IMG/VR virus record: IMGVR_UViG_3300044732_001049
Span: 1 to 37,408 of that record
From: a virus
Strand: one strand, 5' to 3'
Length of the DNA stretch: 37,408 bases
Part shown: positions 13,356 to 21,029 of the stretch, in pieces
Numbering within the stretch: the first letter of the stretch is position 1
Layout of the letters: each line of letters starts with the position of its first letter
The notes under the pieces: model-generated
What the model saw: only the letters and a program-made list of their open reading frames with translations
What the model was told of the DNA's origin: nothing
The model's database searches: none
Position numbers and translations under genes: made by a program

Positions 13356-13585
13356 TGGCAAAGAAAATCAAATTTTTCTACTACAAGCAAGAGGACAATC
13401 TTTTTGCAGTTAAGATAGACTACAACAACCTTTATTACGAGGTTTACTCCTTAAATCACATTGAAAAACGATTATTAGGAGGTGAAAATGATAGAATCGA
13501 GGCATACTTTATTAAGAAGAAGTACCTAAAGATTACCGAAAAAGAATTTAAACAATTACTCACACAATACAATTTAAACAATTAG
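13355..13585 (+). CDS. Hypothetical basic protein, 76 aa
   Basis: The 76-residue protein is rich in Lys and Tyr, with strand-rich sequence in the first half (IKFFYYKQEDNLFAVKIDY) and a helical end. It starts on a TAATG overlap with the upstream gene and ends four bases before the SSB-like gene. A nucleic-acid role would suit the charge and neighbours, but there is no diagnostic motif. Confidence 0.5.
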   Translation: MAKKIKFFYYKQEDNLFAVKIDYNNLYYEVYSLNHIEKRLLGGENDRIEAYFIKKKYLKITEKEFKQLLTQYNLNN

Positions 13586-13589
13586 AATT

Positions 13590-14225
13590 ATGTCTATTAT
13601 CCCAAAATCAAGCGGGTCAAGTGCCCCAAAACAAGTAACTCCTGCTGGCTCACACGTTGCACGTTGCTACGGAATGATTGAAGTAGGAACAGTTGAACAA
13701 GTCTACCAAGGAGAGACTAAGAAAGCACACAAAGTTATCATTGACTTTGAACTTCCATTAGAGACCTCAGTATTCCGTGAAGGAGAGCCTGAGAAACCAT
13801 TTGTTATTTCTAAGGAATATACTTTGTCATTCCACGAGAAATCTACGCTTAGAGCCCATTTATCTTCATGGAGAGGTAAGCCTTTTACAGATGCAGAAGC
13901 AGCAAACTTTGACATTACTAAATTAGTAGGTGTTCCTGCAATGGTCAATGTAATCCATAAAGCCTCCGCAGATGGTACTAAGACTTATGCTAACATTGCA
14001 TCTATCTCACCAATGCCTAAAGGTCTCGTATGTCCTGAGCAAGTTAATGAATCAAGAGTATTAGCTTATTCAGCTTGGAATCAAGAAGTGTTTATGGGTT
14101 TACCTGAGTGGTTAGCTAATAAGATTAGTGAGACTCCTGAGTACAAGGCTAAGTTTGCAATGCCTAATAACCAATCAATTGGTTTAGATGTAATTGAAGA
14201 AGACAGTAATCCGTTGCCATTTTAG
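13590..14225 (+). CDS. SSB-like single-stranded DNA-binding protein
   Basis: The 211-residue protein is strand-rich over the first 125 residues (PAGSHVARCYGMIEVG, KKAHKVIIDFELP, FVISKEYTLSFHEKSTLRAHL), as in an OB-fold-type phage DNA-binding protein. It ends in an acidic tail closing with EEDSNPLPF. That tip imitates the DDDIPF end of bacterial SSB, which recruits replication and repair proteins. Many phages encode such a protein next to a recombination exonuclease, as here (exonuclease at 14904). The family assignment comes from pattern and tail, not from a full domain match. Confidence 0.65.
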   Translation: MSIIPKSSGSSAPKQVTPAGSHVARCYGMIEVGTVEQVYQGETKKAHKVIIDFELPLETSVFREGEPEKPFVISKEYTLSFHEKSTLRAHLSSWRGKPFTDAEAANFDITKLVGVPAMVNVIHKASADGTKTYANIASISPMPKGLVCPEQVNESRVLAYSAWNQEVFMGLPEWLANKISETPEYKAKFAMPNNQSIGLDVIEEDSNPLPF

Positions 14226-14227
14226 AC

Positions 14228-14521
14228 ATGGAAAAGAACCTAAACCCGTTAGTTAAGACAATAGTCAATAGCATCGGAAAGCAAGCACGAATTATTTATA
14301 GACTTGGTTCATGGGAAGAAACTATTATTACCGAGATATTAGATATATCTGATTCTCATTTAAGTGTAATAGTTGCACACCCTGAGCCATTCTATAATAC
14401 AAGCATTAACACAATGCACTTTAAAGGAGATGGGACTTATAGTATAGCATCTAAGTTAGTTACTACCCAAATGATTCCAATAAATAACATTTTAGCATTT
14501 AGATTACATGACAAAAGTTAA
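14228..14521 (+). CDS. Hypothetical protein, 97 aa
   Basis: The gene starts two bases after the SSB-like gene and overlaps the next by 14 bases. The 97-residue protein is strand-rich (QARIIYRLGSWEETIITEIL, HLSVIVAHPEPF) and may be a small beta-barrel or beta-sandwich. No catalytic or membrane signature appears. Its position between the SSB-like protein and the exonuclease suggests an accessory role in recombination or replication. Confidence 0.5.
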   Translation: MEKNLNPLVKTIVNSIGKQARIIYRLGSWEETIITEILDISDSHLSVIVAHPEPFYNTSINTMHFKGDGTYSIASKLVTTQMIPINNILAFRLHDKS

Positions 14522-14729
14522 AGAGATGTATCCAATACCCCGAGATAGGGGTTACTTGGAACTTTATCAAGAGGTTGCTAAATCTCTTAATAAAAAAGGA
14601 AAGCTACCATTTAGAGGTCGAGAATATTCATCGGCTATCGTTCAATCTCATGCTTATAAGAGAATTAACGACCCACAAATACAAGAGGAATTAGAACTCA
14701 TAGCTAAACAATGGTACAATGAAGGATAG
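14508..14729 (+). CDS. Hypothetical protein, 73 aa
   Basis: The 73-residue protein is basic and helical (ELYQEVAKSLNKKGKLPFRG; AIVQSHAYKRINDPQIQEEL). It overlaps both neighbours by 11 to 14 bases, typical for this operon. The family is not recognised, and the strongest support is the tight packing in the replication operon. Confidence 0.5.
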   Translation: MTKVKEMYPIPRDRGYLELYQEVAKSLNKKGKLPFRGREYSSAIVQSHAYKRINDPQIQEELELIAKQWYNEG

Positions 14730-14904
14730 AGACATTTTAGAAGAACAAATAAATGTGCTATCAAATGCACATTGGGATGTCATATTCACATTGTTAGAGT
14801 TTATGATGAATGACATCACTCCAGGTGACTTCTTAGAATACTCACCACAAGGGAACTACAAAGAATATTTTCAAAACAAATATCAAGTTAAACTAAAGCA
14901 ATAA
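14719..14904 (+). CDS. Hypothetical protein, 61 aa
   Basis: The 61-residue protein has a helical, slightly hydrophobic middle (AHWDVIFTLLEFMMNDITPGDF) and a basic end. Its stop overlaps the start of the exonuclease gene as TAATG, so the two are probably co-translated. It may be a partner of the nuclease, but this is inferred only from coupling. Confidence 0.5.
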   Translation: MKDRDILEEQINVLSNAHWDVIFTLLEFMMNDITPGDFLEYSPQGNYKEYFQNKYQVKLKQ

Positions 14905-15644
14905 TGGATAACGCACAAATCATTGAATTACTTAAAGATGACAATAATTATTATGGTGAGTTTGGTCACAAATTTTTGTCTAATAGTGACATTGGCACAT
15001 TGATTCACAACCCAAGAATGTTTGGTAAGAAGTCTGAGCCATCATTGGCCATGCTACAAGGTTCTTACTTCCATAGTGCTTGTTTAGAACCATTAAAGTT
15101 AAAGGACTTTATCTTAGTTGATGCCTCCACAAGAACGACCAATATCTACAAGGATGCTTGCAAAGAATACAATAGTAACTTCTTATTACTAAAGAAAGAA
15201 GCTGAGGAAGTAGATGAGATGGTTAATGCTTTAAGAGGCAATAAGGAGTTGTCTAAGTTAGTGTGGGATAATGGTGTGAAGTACGAAGTACCTATCTTGG
15301 GTGACATCCAAGGGTTAATGTGGAAAGGTAAATGTGACATCATTAATGGTGATAATATTTATGACCTAAAGACCACTACTTCATTAGATGACTTTAAATA
15401 TTCAGCTAAGAAGTATAATTACGATTCACAAGTGGCAATTTATGAGTATTTGACCAAGAAGAAAATGTCATTTATTGTAATTGAGAAAGGAACTAATCGT
15501 TTAGGATACTTCCAAGTGTCAGATGAGTTTCGTGAATCAGGATGGACTAAGGTTGGTAAAGCATTGGAGAACTATAATAAGTTTTATGGGTCTAATCCAA
15601 CCGAAGATGTTAATCAATATTTTTTAAACTCTTATCTTTTTTAA
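14904..15644 (+). CDS. RecE-like PD-(D/E)XK exonuclease
   Basis: This 246-residue protein resembles the exodeoxyribonuclease VIII/RecE-type nucleases (DUF3799-like). It has LQGSYFHSACLEP (51-63), the family's G...H helix, then E128. The core KGKCDII...IYDLKT (141-157) carries D145, D154 and K156 of the PD-(D/E)XK site, and YDSQVAIY (173-180) has the conserved Q and Y. Such enzymes resect double-stranded ends to give single strands for annealing. An obvious annealase is not found nearby; the SSB-like protein upstream is the likely partner for the single strand. Confidence 0.82.
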   Translation: MDNAQIIELLKDDNNYYGEFGHKFLSNSDIGTLIHNPRMFGKKSEPSLAMLQGSYFHSACLEPLKLKDFILVDASTRTTNIYKDACKEYNSNFLLLKKEAEEVDEMVNALRGNKELSKLVWDNGVKYEVPILGDIQGLMWKGKCDIINGDNIYDLKTTTSLDDFKYSAKKYNYDSQVAIYEYLTKKKMSFIVIEKGTNRLGYFQVSDEFRESGWTKVGKALENYNKFYGSNPTEDVNQYFLNSYLF

Positions 15645-15645
15645 A

Positions 15646-15819
15646 ATGAAAACGCATCAATTTAAAACAAATCAATTAGGAGTAACTTACTCCGAGTTTG
15701 GACAAAATTTATTAAACCAACTAAACCAAGCATACGCAAAACTCTATGGCCAAAATACAAGTGCTTCGACTACTAAAGAGAGACGTAAATATCGCACTCA
15801 TCAAACAACTAATAGCTGA
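15646..15819 (+). CDS. Hypothetical protein, 57 aa
   Basis: An ATG two bases after the exonuclease stop opens a 58-codon frame. The product (MKTHQFKTNQLGVTYSEFGQ...) is polar and basic, with an Asn/Gln-rich helix (NLLNQLNQAYAKLYG). It overlaps the next frame (15746-15934) by 74 bases, more than is usual here, so one of the two may not be real or the second may start later. No function can be assigned. Confidence 0.45.
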   Translation: MKTHQFKTNQLGVTYSEFGQNLLNQLNQAYAKLYGQNTSASTTKERRKYRTHQTTNS

Positions 15820-15934
15820 TTATGAAGATTTTAAGGATATACCTAATATTAACATTTATAATGTTCTTGATAATAAGTATCAACTATCTTTTAAAAACGA
15901 AGAAGATGAGTATCATGACCACATCGGTATATGA
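15746..15934 (+). CDS. Hypothetical protein, 62 aa
   Basis: The 62-residue frame starts inside the preceding one and overlaps the next by 29 bases. The first part is basic and helical (QVLRLLKRDVNIALIKQLIADY), the last part acidic (NEEDEYHDH). The amphipathic helix is a reasonable sign of a real protein, but support is modest because of the long overlap. No family is recognised. Confidence 0.45.
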   Translation: MAKIQVLRLLKRDVNIALIKQLIADYEDFKDIPNINIYNVLDNKYQLSFKNEEDEYHDHIGI

Positions 15935-16046
15935 ACCACATCAAGAGTTTGGAATAGAAACCTCATGTGATTTGTACATTAACAACTTACCTGCTGGCAG
16001 ATACACTAAATCAGGCATTAGAATCTTACCTAAAAACGAACAGTAA
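15906..16046 (+). CDS. Hypothetical protein, 46 aa
   Basis: The frame is open from 15822, but that part would be a hydrophobic run encoded within another gene. The ATG at 15906 (MSIMTTSVYEPHQEFGIE) is preferred and gives 46 residues; 15915 is an alternative. The product is small and polar with a strand pair (CDLYINNLPAGRYTKSGIRILP). Its stop and the next start overlap as TAATG. Confidence 0.45.
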   Translation: MSIMTTSVYEPHQEFGIETSCDLYINNLPAGRYTKSGIRILPKNEQ

Positions 16047-16276
16047 TGGGTTTACCTTGGATTAGAGAAGACAATACCCATTGTCCTTATTGCACCCATA
16101 AGCATGACTACGAAACATTGGATATACTATTTTGGCATAGTGGTAAAGTTTATGCTTTGAATTTTGATTGCTTTGGTTGCAAGAAAAGACTTACAATTAG
16201 ATACACAAACCTTGGTTACTTAAAACTTTATAAATATGTCTCTAAAGCAAGAAGAATACAATCAGATGGCAATTGA
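16046..16276 (+). CDS. Small zinc-ribbon protein, 76 aa
   Basis: Two CxxC knuckles, CPYC (13-16) and CFGC (42-45), are spaced as in zinc ribbons of phage replication and transcription proteins. Between them is a strand pair (ILFWHSGKVYALNFD), and after them a basic helix (KLYKYVSKARR). It could contact nucleic acid or a host enzyme. The start overlaps the upstream stop as TAATG and the end overlaps the next gene by 41 bases. Confidence 0.6.
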   Translation: MGLPWIREDNTHCPYCTHKHDYETLDILFWHSGKVYALNFDCFGCKKRLTIRYTNLGYLKLYKYVSKARRIQSDGN

Positions 16277-16481
16277 ATGGGCTGAGAAGTATTTGAATAG
16301 CATTCAACCGATTACTGACCTAAAATCATTTGATGGTATCATTATTCATAATACTCACAACACATTAAGGATTTGGATTGATAGACTTAAAGAGTCAAAG
16401 AATCGAGAACAACACGCATCTTTCTTAAAGATAAAGAAGTATAAAGATTGGGTGCTTAAACAAGAAGACAATGGAAAATAA
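16236..16481 (+). CDS. Hypothetical protein, 81 aa
   Basis: The 81-residue protein is helical and charged, with an EWAEKYLNSI helix at the start and a basic end (KIKKYKDWVLKQ). Overlaps of 41 bases upstream and 11 downstream place it in the same operon. No family is recognised. A start further downstream (MAIEWAEKYL, 16266) would remove most of the upstream overlap. Confidence 0.5.
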   Translation: MSLKQEEYNQMAIEWAEKYLNSIQPITDLKSFDGIIIHNTHNTLRIWIDRLKESKNREQHASFLKIKKYKDWVLKQEDNGK

Positions 16482-16722
16482 ACAAACGGCAGTACAATGG
16501 CTTGAGGATGAATTCTCAAAATTTAATGATGAAATTCAGAATAATAGAGAAATTACATTCAATGAATACCATCAAAGAAGAATAAAATTATGGGAGCAAG
16601 CCAAAGCAATGGAGAAAGAGCAGATAATTAATGCTTATAGTCAAGGTTTATTTGGAGAAGAATCAACTGATTCGATATCGGCATACGCAAAACAATACTA
16701 TAACGAAACTTATGGAAAATAA
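16471..16722 (+). CDS. Hypothetical protein, tandem paralogue 1, 83 aa
   Basis: The 83-residue protein ends in AMEKEQIINAYSQGLFGEES...AKQYYNETYGK. The adjacent gene has the same plan (TEKNQIISAYAQGVLDEG...YFQENYGI). The two therefore look like a tandem duplication with strong divergence in the first half. The E-K-x-Q-I-I-x-A-Y core is a pattern I associate with short, uncharacterised Bacteroidota phage proteins. Both are soluble and helical. They overlap by 11 bases. Confidence 0.6.
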   Translation: MENKQTAVQWLEDEFSKFNDEIQNNREITFNEYHQRRIKLWEQAKAMEKEQIINAYSQGLFGEESTDSISAYAKQYYNETYGK

Positions 16723-16969
16723 AAGAAATACCGCAATAGAGTATTTTTATAATGAACTACATAGAAATGCAGATATTAACAATTCCGTTAATGACCAATT
16801 TTGGCATATTGATAAACAAAGAGTTATTGAATTATTGCGTTTTTGTTTATTAACCGAAAAGAATCAAATTATTAGTGCCTACGCACAAGGGGTGCTTGAT
16901 GAAGGTGGAATAATGGATGAGTTATTTGATGATGCTACATTATACTTCCAAGAAAACTATGGCATTTAA
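16712..16969 (+). CDS. Hypothetical protein, tandem paralogue 2, 85 aa
   Basis: The frame is open from 16631, but the ATG at 16712 begins MENKRNTAIEYFYNEL, aligning with the MENKQTAVQWLEDEF start of its paralogue, so it is the true start. The shared C-terminal core is TEKNQIISAYAQGV. Length (85 vs 83) and gene order match a duplication in place. It overlaps the next gene by 11 bases. The function is unknown. Confidence 0.6.
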   Translation: MENKRNTAIEYFYNELHRNADINNSVNDQFWHIDKQRVIELLRFCLLTEKNQIISAYAQGVLDEGGIMDELFDDATLYFQENYGI

Positions 16970-17321
16970 TAACGATTTTAAATATGATTTAGAGTTTGGT
17001 CAATTAGATGGTGAGACATGGTTTCATGAATTAGTAACTAATAAGAAAATAGAAGTTAAGTCAGATAGAAAATCTAAGGACACAGGTAATGTTTATATCG
17101 AATATTATTCAAGAGGTAAGCTAAGTGGTATAGCAACAAGTCAAAGTGATTTTTATGTGTACAAGGTAGCAGAGGATGAAGCTATAATTATCTCAACAAG
17201 TAAACTAAAGAAAAAGCTAAACCAATTAGTATTAGAAGGTAAAGCTAAAAAAGATGTGAAAGGTGGAGATGATTACACAAGTTTGGGTGTTTTATGTAAA
17301 ATAAAAGATTTAATCAATTAA
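16959..17321 (+). CDS. PD-(D/E)XK nuclease-like protein, 120 aa
   Basis: Starting at the ATG at 16959 (after the upstream overlap) the protein has 120 residues. The segment NKKIEVKSDRKSKDTGNVYI (28-47) holds an IEVK motif (E32, K34) following a conserved acidic D10/E20 region. Together with the DTGNVYIEY strand this fits a small PD-(D/E)XK endonuclease or resolvase-like fold. A later S/T-Q-S-D-F-Y-V-Y segment resembles the same family's core. The target is unknown; junction or branch cleavage would overlap with RusA, and degradation of host DNA is another option. Confidence 0.6.
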   Translation: MAFNNDFKYDLEFGQLDGETWFHELVTNKKIEVKSDRKSKDTGNVYIEYYSRGKLSGIATSQSDFYVYKVAEDEAIIISTSKLKKKLNQLVLEGKAKKDVKGGDDYTSLGVLCKIKDLIN

Positions 17322-17323
17322 TT

Positions 17324-17572
17324 ATGGAAGGGAATAAATTATTTGAATTAATGCAAAGGGCTTATGTTAGGTCTCCTGCACTTTATAATAGAGATGGATT
17401 TAAGTATAGAATGAGCAACTTCACATTTAAATTTTTAATTGAAGATTGTCAAAAATATACAAACATAAAATTAAAAAATGTTACATCATTTTGTGGAATA
17501 CCAATTGAATTAGATGATATGATGCCTGATTATACATTCCATTTATATGGTAGACCTCAATTAGAACAATAA
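17324..17572 (+). CDS. Hypothetical protein, 82 aa
   Basis: The 82-residue protein has a helical first half (NKLFELMQRAYVRSP) and a strand-rich end (FCGIPIELDDMMPDYTFHLYG). It lies two bases after the nuclease-like gene and six bases before the probable helicase loader. No family is recognised. Confidence 0.5.
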   Translation: MEGNKLFELMQRAYVRSPALYNRDGFKYRMSNFTFKFLIEDCQKYTNIKLKNVTSFCGIPIELDDMMPDYTFHLYGRPQLEQ

Positions 17573-17578
17573 TAACTT

Positions 17579-18043
17579 ATGGAAAATAACAAAATAGGTC
17601 TTGGTGATTTACTTAATGAATTGTTATCCAAGATGCAATACGAAATCAAAGATTTAGCTTTAATGGAATCACTTAATGATACAAAGCTGGAACGCACACA
17701 AGGATTAAAATTAATTTATCCTAAACAAGAAGTGGTGTATAGTATCCCAAAGGTAAATGCTCAAGAGTTACTTGAAAAAGTTAACCTACGAGAAAAAGAG
17801 TTTGATAAGTTTTGGGATATGTACAACAAGAAAACAGGTACTAAGGATGCTAAAACAAAGTTTTTAAAGTTGACTGACAAAGAAGTAGAACAAATATTTA
17901 CTACCTTGCCACACTATTTAAAAGCTACTCCTGATATAAAGTTTAGAAAGCACCCAACAACCTACTTAAATCAACGCACTTGGGAGGATGAGGAGTATCT
18001 ACCAAGAAAGATAGAAGTAAAAGTGAATCCATTTAGATTCTAA
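17579..18043 (+). CDS. Probable helicase loader/replication accessory protein
   Basis: The 154-residue protein directly precedes the DnaB helicase. Its C-terminal half (about 70-143) has the pattern F.kFWDMYNKKTGTKDAKTKFLKL...LPHYLKATPD..FRKHPTTYLNQRTWEDE. This is seen at the end of many phage replication-initiation and DnaD-like proteins: a helical repeat with the HP.TYL.q..WED signature. The first 70 residues are a low-conservation linker. Position and motif suggest it brings the helicase to the origin. It is not an AAA+ loader: no Walker motif is present. Confidence 0.6.
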   Translation: MENNKIGLGDLLNELLSKMQYEIKDLALMESLNDTKLERTQGLKLIYPKQEVVYSIPKVNAQELLEKVNLREKEFDKFWDMYNKKTGTKDAKTKFLKLTDKEVEQIFTTLPHYLKATPDIKFRKHPTTYLNQRTWEDEEYLPRKIEVKVNPFRF

Positions 18044-18061
18044 CAACAACAAAGGAAAATC

Positions 18062-19423
18062 ATGAAATCAAATCAATCAATCGCATTCGCTGACTTGGAT
18101 GCGGAAAAAGAAGTTATCGCATTACTTTGTAACTATCCCTCTTACACAAAAGAGATACAAAAGATAATTACTACCGATGTTTTTCATTTTAATGCCACCA
18201 AGAGTGTTTATTTGACTTGTATTGAATTATATTCCGAGAAAGGTATGTTCACCTTAGCGGATGTAATATTGAGGCTTAAAACGAATAATAATAATGATTG
18301 GGCAGTAGTGATGTCAGCGACTACAAGTAAGAACCCAATAAATGCCCATGAACTTGTGATGTACCTTGCTTCATTAAAAGGTAAAAGAGATTTACTTAAT
18401 TTGTCCAAAGAAATCAATAATGATTTAATGAATGGGACTGATTACTTTGAGATGGTCGATAAGATAAATAAGATAAACAACCAAGAGTTAATTAAGGAAG
18501 ACAATAATGAGATATTGGACATGAAGTCCGCATTAATGTCAGCAGTAACTACTATTGGTGATGTGATGACTAATGGGTCATTAAGTGGTGTGCCAACTGG
18601 GTATCCTAAGTTAGATGAGATTACAGGAGGTTGGTTAAAAGGTAATGTTATTCTATTTGCTGCAAGACCTGGCCAAGGAAAGACAATTGCATTGTTAGAG
18701 CATACTCGTTGGGCAGCACAAATGAATAAGAAAGTATTATTTCTTTCTTTAGAGATGCCTGTGGTATCATTGATTTATCGAATGATTAGTGGACAATTAG
18801 ATGAGTCAACACCATATTCTAAAATCAAGACAGGAAGGATTAATGTAGAGACATTTTCTACTATACAAAAAGATGCAGTAACTAACCTTGAGAAGTTACC
18901 TATAACTTGGTATGATGGGGCTAATAGAGATGTCAATTATTTAACAAACCTTATCCAAAAGATTTCAAGAGAAAAGAAAATAGATATGGTCGTAATCGAC
19001 TATTTACAACTCCTAACCGACAATTCTATTAAGTCTAATAACGAGATTGAAGTAGTAGGAAGTGTGTCCAAGAAAATTCAACAATTAACAAAAAAGTTAA
19101 ATATACCATTCTTGTGTGCTGCTCAATTGAATAGACAATCCGAAGGTAGAAACTCGCATAGACCTAAGCTAAGTGACCTACGTTCAAGTGGTCAAATAGA
19201 GCAGGATGCTTCGGTAGTTATTGGTTTATATCGTGAAGATTATTATGCTTATGAAAAAGCAAAAGAAGAAGGTAATATAGATTTTGAATTTACAAATAAG
19301 GTTGAGTACATATTCTTAAAGAATCGTGATGGTGATACACGAACCGCAGATATGTACATAGATGTAGCAACAAGTAAGATTAGAGAACTTGACCCTATAA
19401 CTAACAAACCATCAGGCTTTTGA
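18062..19423 (+). CDS. dnaB: Replicative DNA helicase, DnaB family
   Basis: The 453-residue protein has an N-terminal DnaB domain (DLDAEKEVIALLCNYP...VFHFNATKSVY, 11-50) and a RecA-like helicase core. Motifs are Walker A ARPGQGKT (201-208), SLEM (229-232), Walker B VVIDYLQLL (310-318), AQLNR (354-358) and SDLRSSGQIEQDA (371-383). It would unwind DNA at the phage fork as a hexamer and recruit host primase and polymerase, since neither is encoded here. It is the last gene of the plus-strand operon, 22 bases before the operon terminator. Confidence 0.95.
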   Translation: MKSNQSIAFADLDAEKEVIALLCNYPSYTKEIQKIITTDVFHFNATKSVYLTCIELYSEKGMFTLADVILRLKTNNNNDWAVVMSATTSKNPINAHELVMYLASLKGKRDLLNLSKEINNDLMNGTDYFEMVDKINKINNQELIKEDNNEILDMKSALMSAVTTIGDVMTNGSLSGVPTGYPKLDEITGGWLKGNVILFAARPGQGKTIALLEHTRWAAQMNKKVLFLSLEMPVVSLIYRMISGQLDESTPYSKIKTGRINVETFSTIQKDAVTNLEKLPITWYDGANRDVNYLTNLIQKISREKKIDMVVIDYLQLLTDNSIKSNNEIEVVGSVSKKIQQLTKKLNIPFLCAAQLNRQSEGRNSHRPKLSDLRSSGQIEQDASVVIGLYREDYYAYEKAKEEGNIDFEFTNKVEYIFLKNRDGDTRTADMYIDVATSKIRELDPITNKPSGF

Positions 19424-19444
19424 TTTGATTTTCCAAAAGTTGTG

Positions 19445-19480
19445 AATCCCCTTTACTCTTAGTATTGGGGATTTTTGTTT
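19445..19480 (+). terminator. Terminator of the plus-strand operon
   Basis: AATCCCC (19445-19451) pairs with GGGGATT (19467-19473) around a 15-nt loop and is followed by TTTTTGTTT. On the opposite strand no T-run follows the stem, so it acts on plus-strand transcripts. Confidence 0.85.
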
Positions 19481-19508
19481 AAAAGCAAAAGGTGACAATA
19501 TTGCCACC
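19481..19508 (-). terminator. Terminator of the minus-strand late operon
   Basis: On the minus strand GGTGGCAATATTGTCACC (19508-19491) folds into a stem with one G-U pair and is followed by TTTTGCTTTT. On the plus strand the same position is an A-C mismatch. It lies 71 bases after the phosphoesterase stop, facing the plus-strand terminator. Confidence 0.65.
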
Positions 19509-19578
19509 CTTGCCTAACCTAACCACAAAACAAATCAATGAAAAACGCAATGGTAAAGGTATAAAAATAAATGAGTTA

Positions 19579-20577
19579 CTAAAAACTTATTTTGCCATCC
19601 TTAATCATGAGGTTCTTGACCTTAGATTTACCATCCTGTATCTCCACTATTGCAAACCCATGATTGTGCATTGAGAATGGCATATACTTTGGAGAAAGAA
19701 CTGTTAAGCACCCAGTGCTATAAGTGTTGATAAAATCTTTAAAGCCATTTTTCTTTTGCATTGTAGATGTACGATGAACGTGTCCCATCAAAGTATTGCA
19801 AAGAGTTTTGTTCATTAAGTTCTGCGAAGGATTAGCACCACCTGAGCCAAAGGGCTCATGGCCATGTATAACAAGTAGGTCTCCCATTTCCATCCCTTGC
19901 CAATCATGAACTAACCTAAATTGTAGTTTATCTAAGTGGAAGAATATATCAAATTGTAAGTCATGTATCTGAGCAAATTCTTCTGCTTGAGTTTGTAATG
20001 ACCTTGCCCATCTTTGCTCGTGGTTACCCAGCTTGTAATAGATAGGAATATAAGGGAATAAATCTCTTAGCTTTTTTAAGAAGTCTCTACTCATATCCAC
20101 CTCTCTTTTAAAGTCACGAAGGTCTTTATCCTTTTCGTGTCTTGAGATAGAATAGAAGTCCATAATATCACCATTAAGATACAAGCAGTCAATATTCTCT
20201 TGTCTTAAATGCTTAATTGCAATCGTTAAGGCTTCTAAGGAATGATAAGGGAAGTGAATGTCAGATAAGACACCTACCTTTTTAATTTCTTCGGGTAAGA
20301 CTTGTGAGACATAATCACTACTTAGTGAATCTGCTATACCAAAATTGTCAATTAAGTCTAAGTCATAATTAATAGTTTCCTCTATCTTAACTGCTGACTC
20401 AATATATTCTAATGACCTTTCACTCATTAAAATACCATTCATATTCATAAATTTCTTTAATTGTGACCAATTAGCATATCCATATTGATTATGAAACTTT
20501 TCACAAAAGTCTTTCTTTCCTAATTTAGAGCCATAAAAATGCTTCTTTACGGCTTCTATCTTGTGGTCTTTGCTCAT
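19579..20577 (-). CDS. Calcineurin-like metallophosphoesterase
   Basis: The 332-residue protein has all five signature motifs of the family: DIH (106-108), GD (136-137), GNHE (184-187), HGH (238-240) and GHVH (265-268). The metal-binding residues are intact, so it should hydrolyse a phosphoester or a nucleotide. The first 95 residues are helical and basic and may bind nucleic acid or position a substrate. It is the last gene of the late arm, directly after the lysis genes and coupled by TAATG to the spanin-like gene. The substrate cannot be deduced. Confidence 0.88.
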   Translation of the reverse strand: MSKDHKIEAVKKHFYGSKLGKKDFCEKFHNQYGYANWSQLKKFMNMNGILMSERSLEYIESAVKIEETINYDLDLIDNFGIADSLSSDYVSQVLPEEIKKVGVLSDIHFPYHSLEALTIAIKHLRQENIDCLYLNGDIMDFYSISRHEKDKDLRDFKREVDMSRDFLKKLRDLFPYIPIYYKLGNHEQRWARSLQTQAEEFAQIHDLQFDIFFHLDKLQFRLVHDWQGMEMGDLLVIHGHEPFGSGGANPSQNLMNKTLCNTLMGHVHRTSTMQKKNGFKDFINTYSTGCLTVLSPKYMPFSMHNHGFAIVEIQDGKSKVKNLMIKDGKISF

Positions 20578-21029
20578 TACTTAAATGGGTTTATAAATCG
20601 GAAGTAGAAATATCCGACTATGATTAGAGACTCTAAGAATATAGTCACTATTGCCCACGTTGGTACAACATTTCTTGTTACTATTTTCTCAAAGAATTTA
20701 ACTTCTTGTTTGTACTTACTACGGTACTTGGAATCATATACTTGTGAGATTGAATCTAAATCAATTGTGGCTTTAATATTGCCCTTGTAAGACCTTATAA
20801 TTACTTGTCCTTGTGGTACTCTTATTTTAGAGTAGAAAGTGCCTAAGATGCCATTAGAATCGCATGGATTGTCTATGATTAGAGTATCATGTACGGCACT
20901 AAATTTTTCAATGGTTCTTGTGTCTCTTATAGTATCTATCCTAAGTTTCTCAACAATACTTGTGGACTTAGTAGATTTACATGATGAGTAGATAAACAAC
21001 GCAAAAATAAGTAGAATAATCTTGTTCAT
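20577..21029 (-). CDS. Probable unimolecular spanin (lipoprotein with C-terminal membrane anchor)
   Basis: Although the frame is open to 21104, the ATG at 21029 is the likely start: it overlaps the lysozyme stop as ATGA and opens with a lipoprotein signal (MNKIILLIFALFIYSSC, lipobox cysteine at 17). The 150-residue protein has a strand-rich periplasmic middle and a C-terminal membrane segment (VPTWAIVTIFLESLIIVGYFYF). Outer-membrane lipid at one end and an inner-membrane span at the other is the plan of T1 gp11-type u-spanins, which join the two membranes in the last lysis step. Its place after lysozyme supports this. Confidence 0.7.
   Translation of the reverse strand: MNKIILLIFALFIYSSCKSTKSTSIVEKLRIDTIRDTRTIEKFSAVHDTLIIDNPCDSNGILGTFYSKIRVPQGQVIIRSYKGNIKATIDLDSISQVYDSKYRSKYKQEVKFFEKIVTRNVVPTWAIVTIFLESLIIVGYFYFRFINPFK

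Noticed and set aside
19492-19674. A 60-codon plus-strand frame at the convergent junction
   Set aside because: It starts inside the minus-strand terminator and overlaps the end of the phosphoesterase gene; no promoter or leader is seen.
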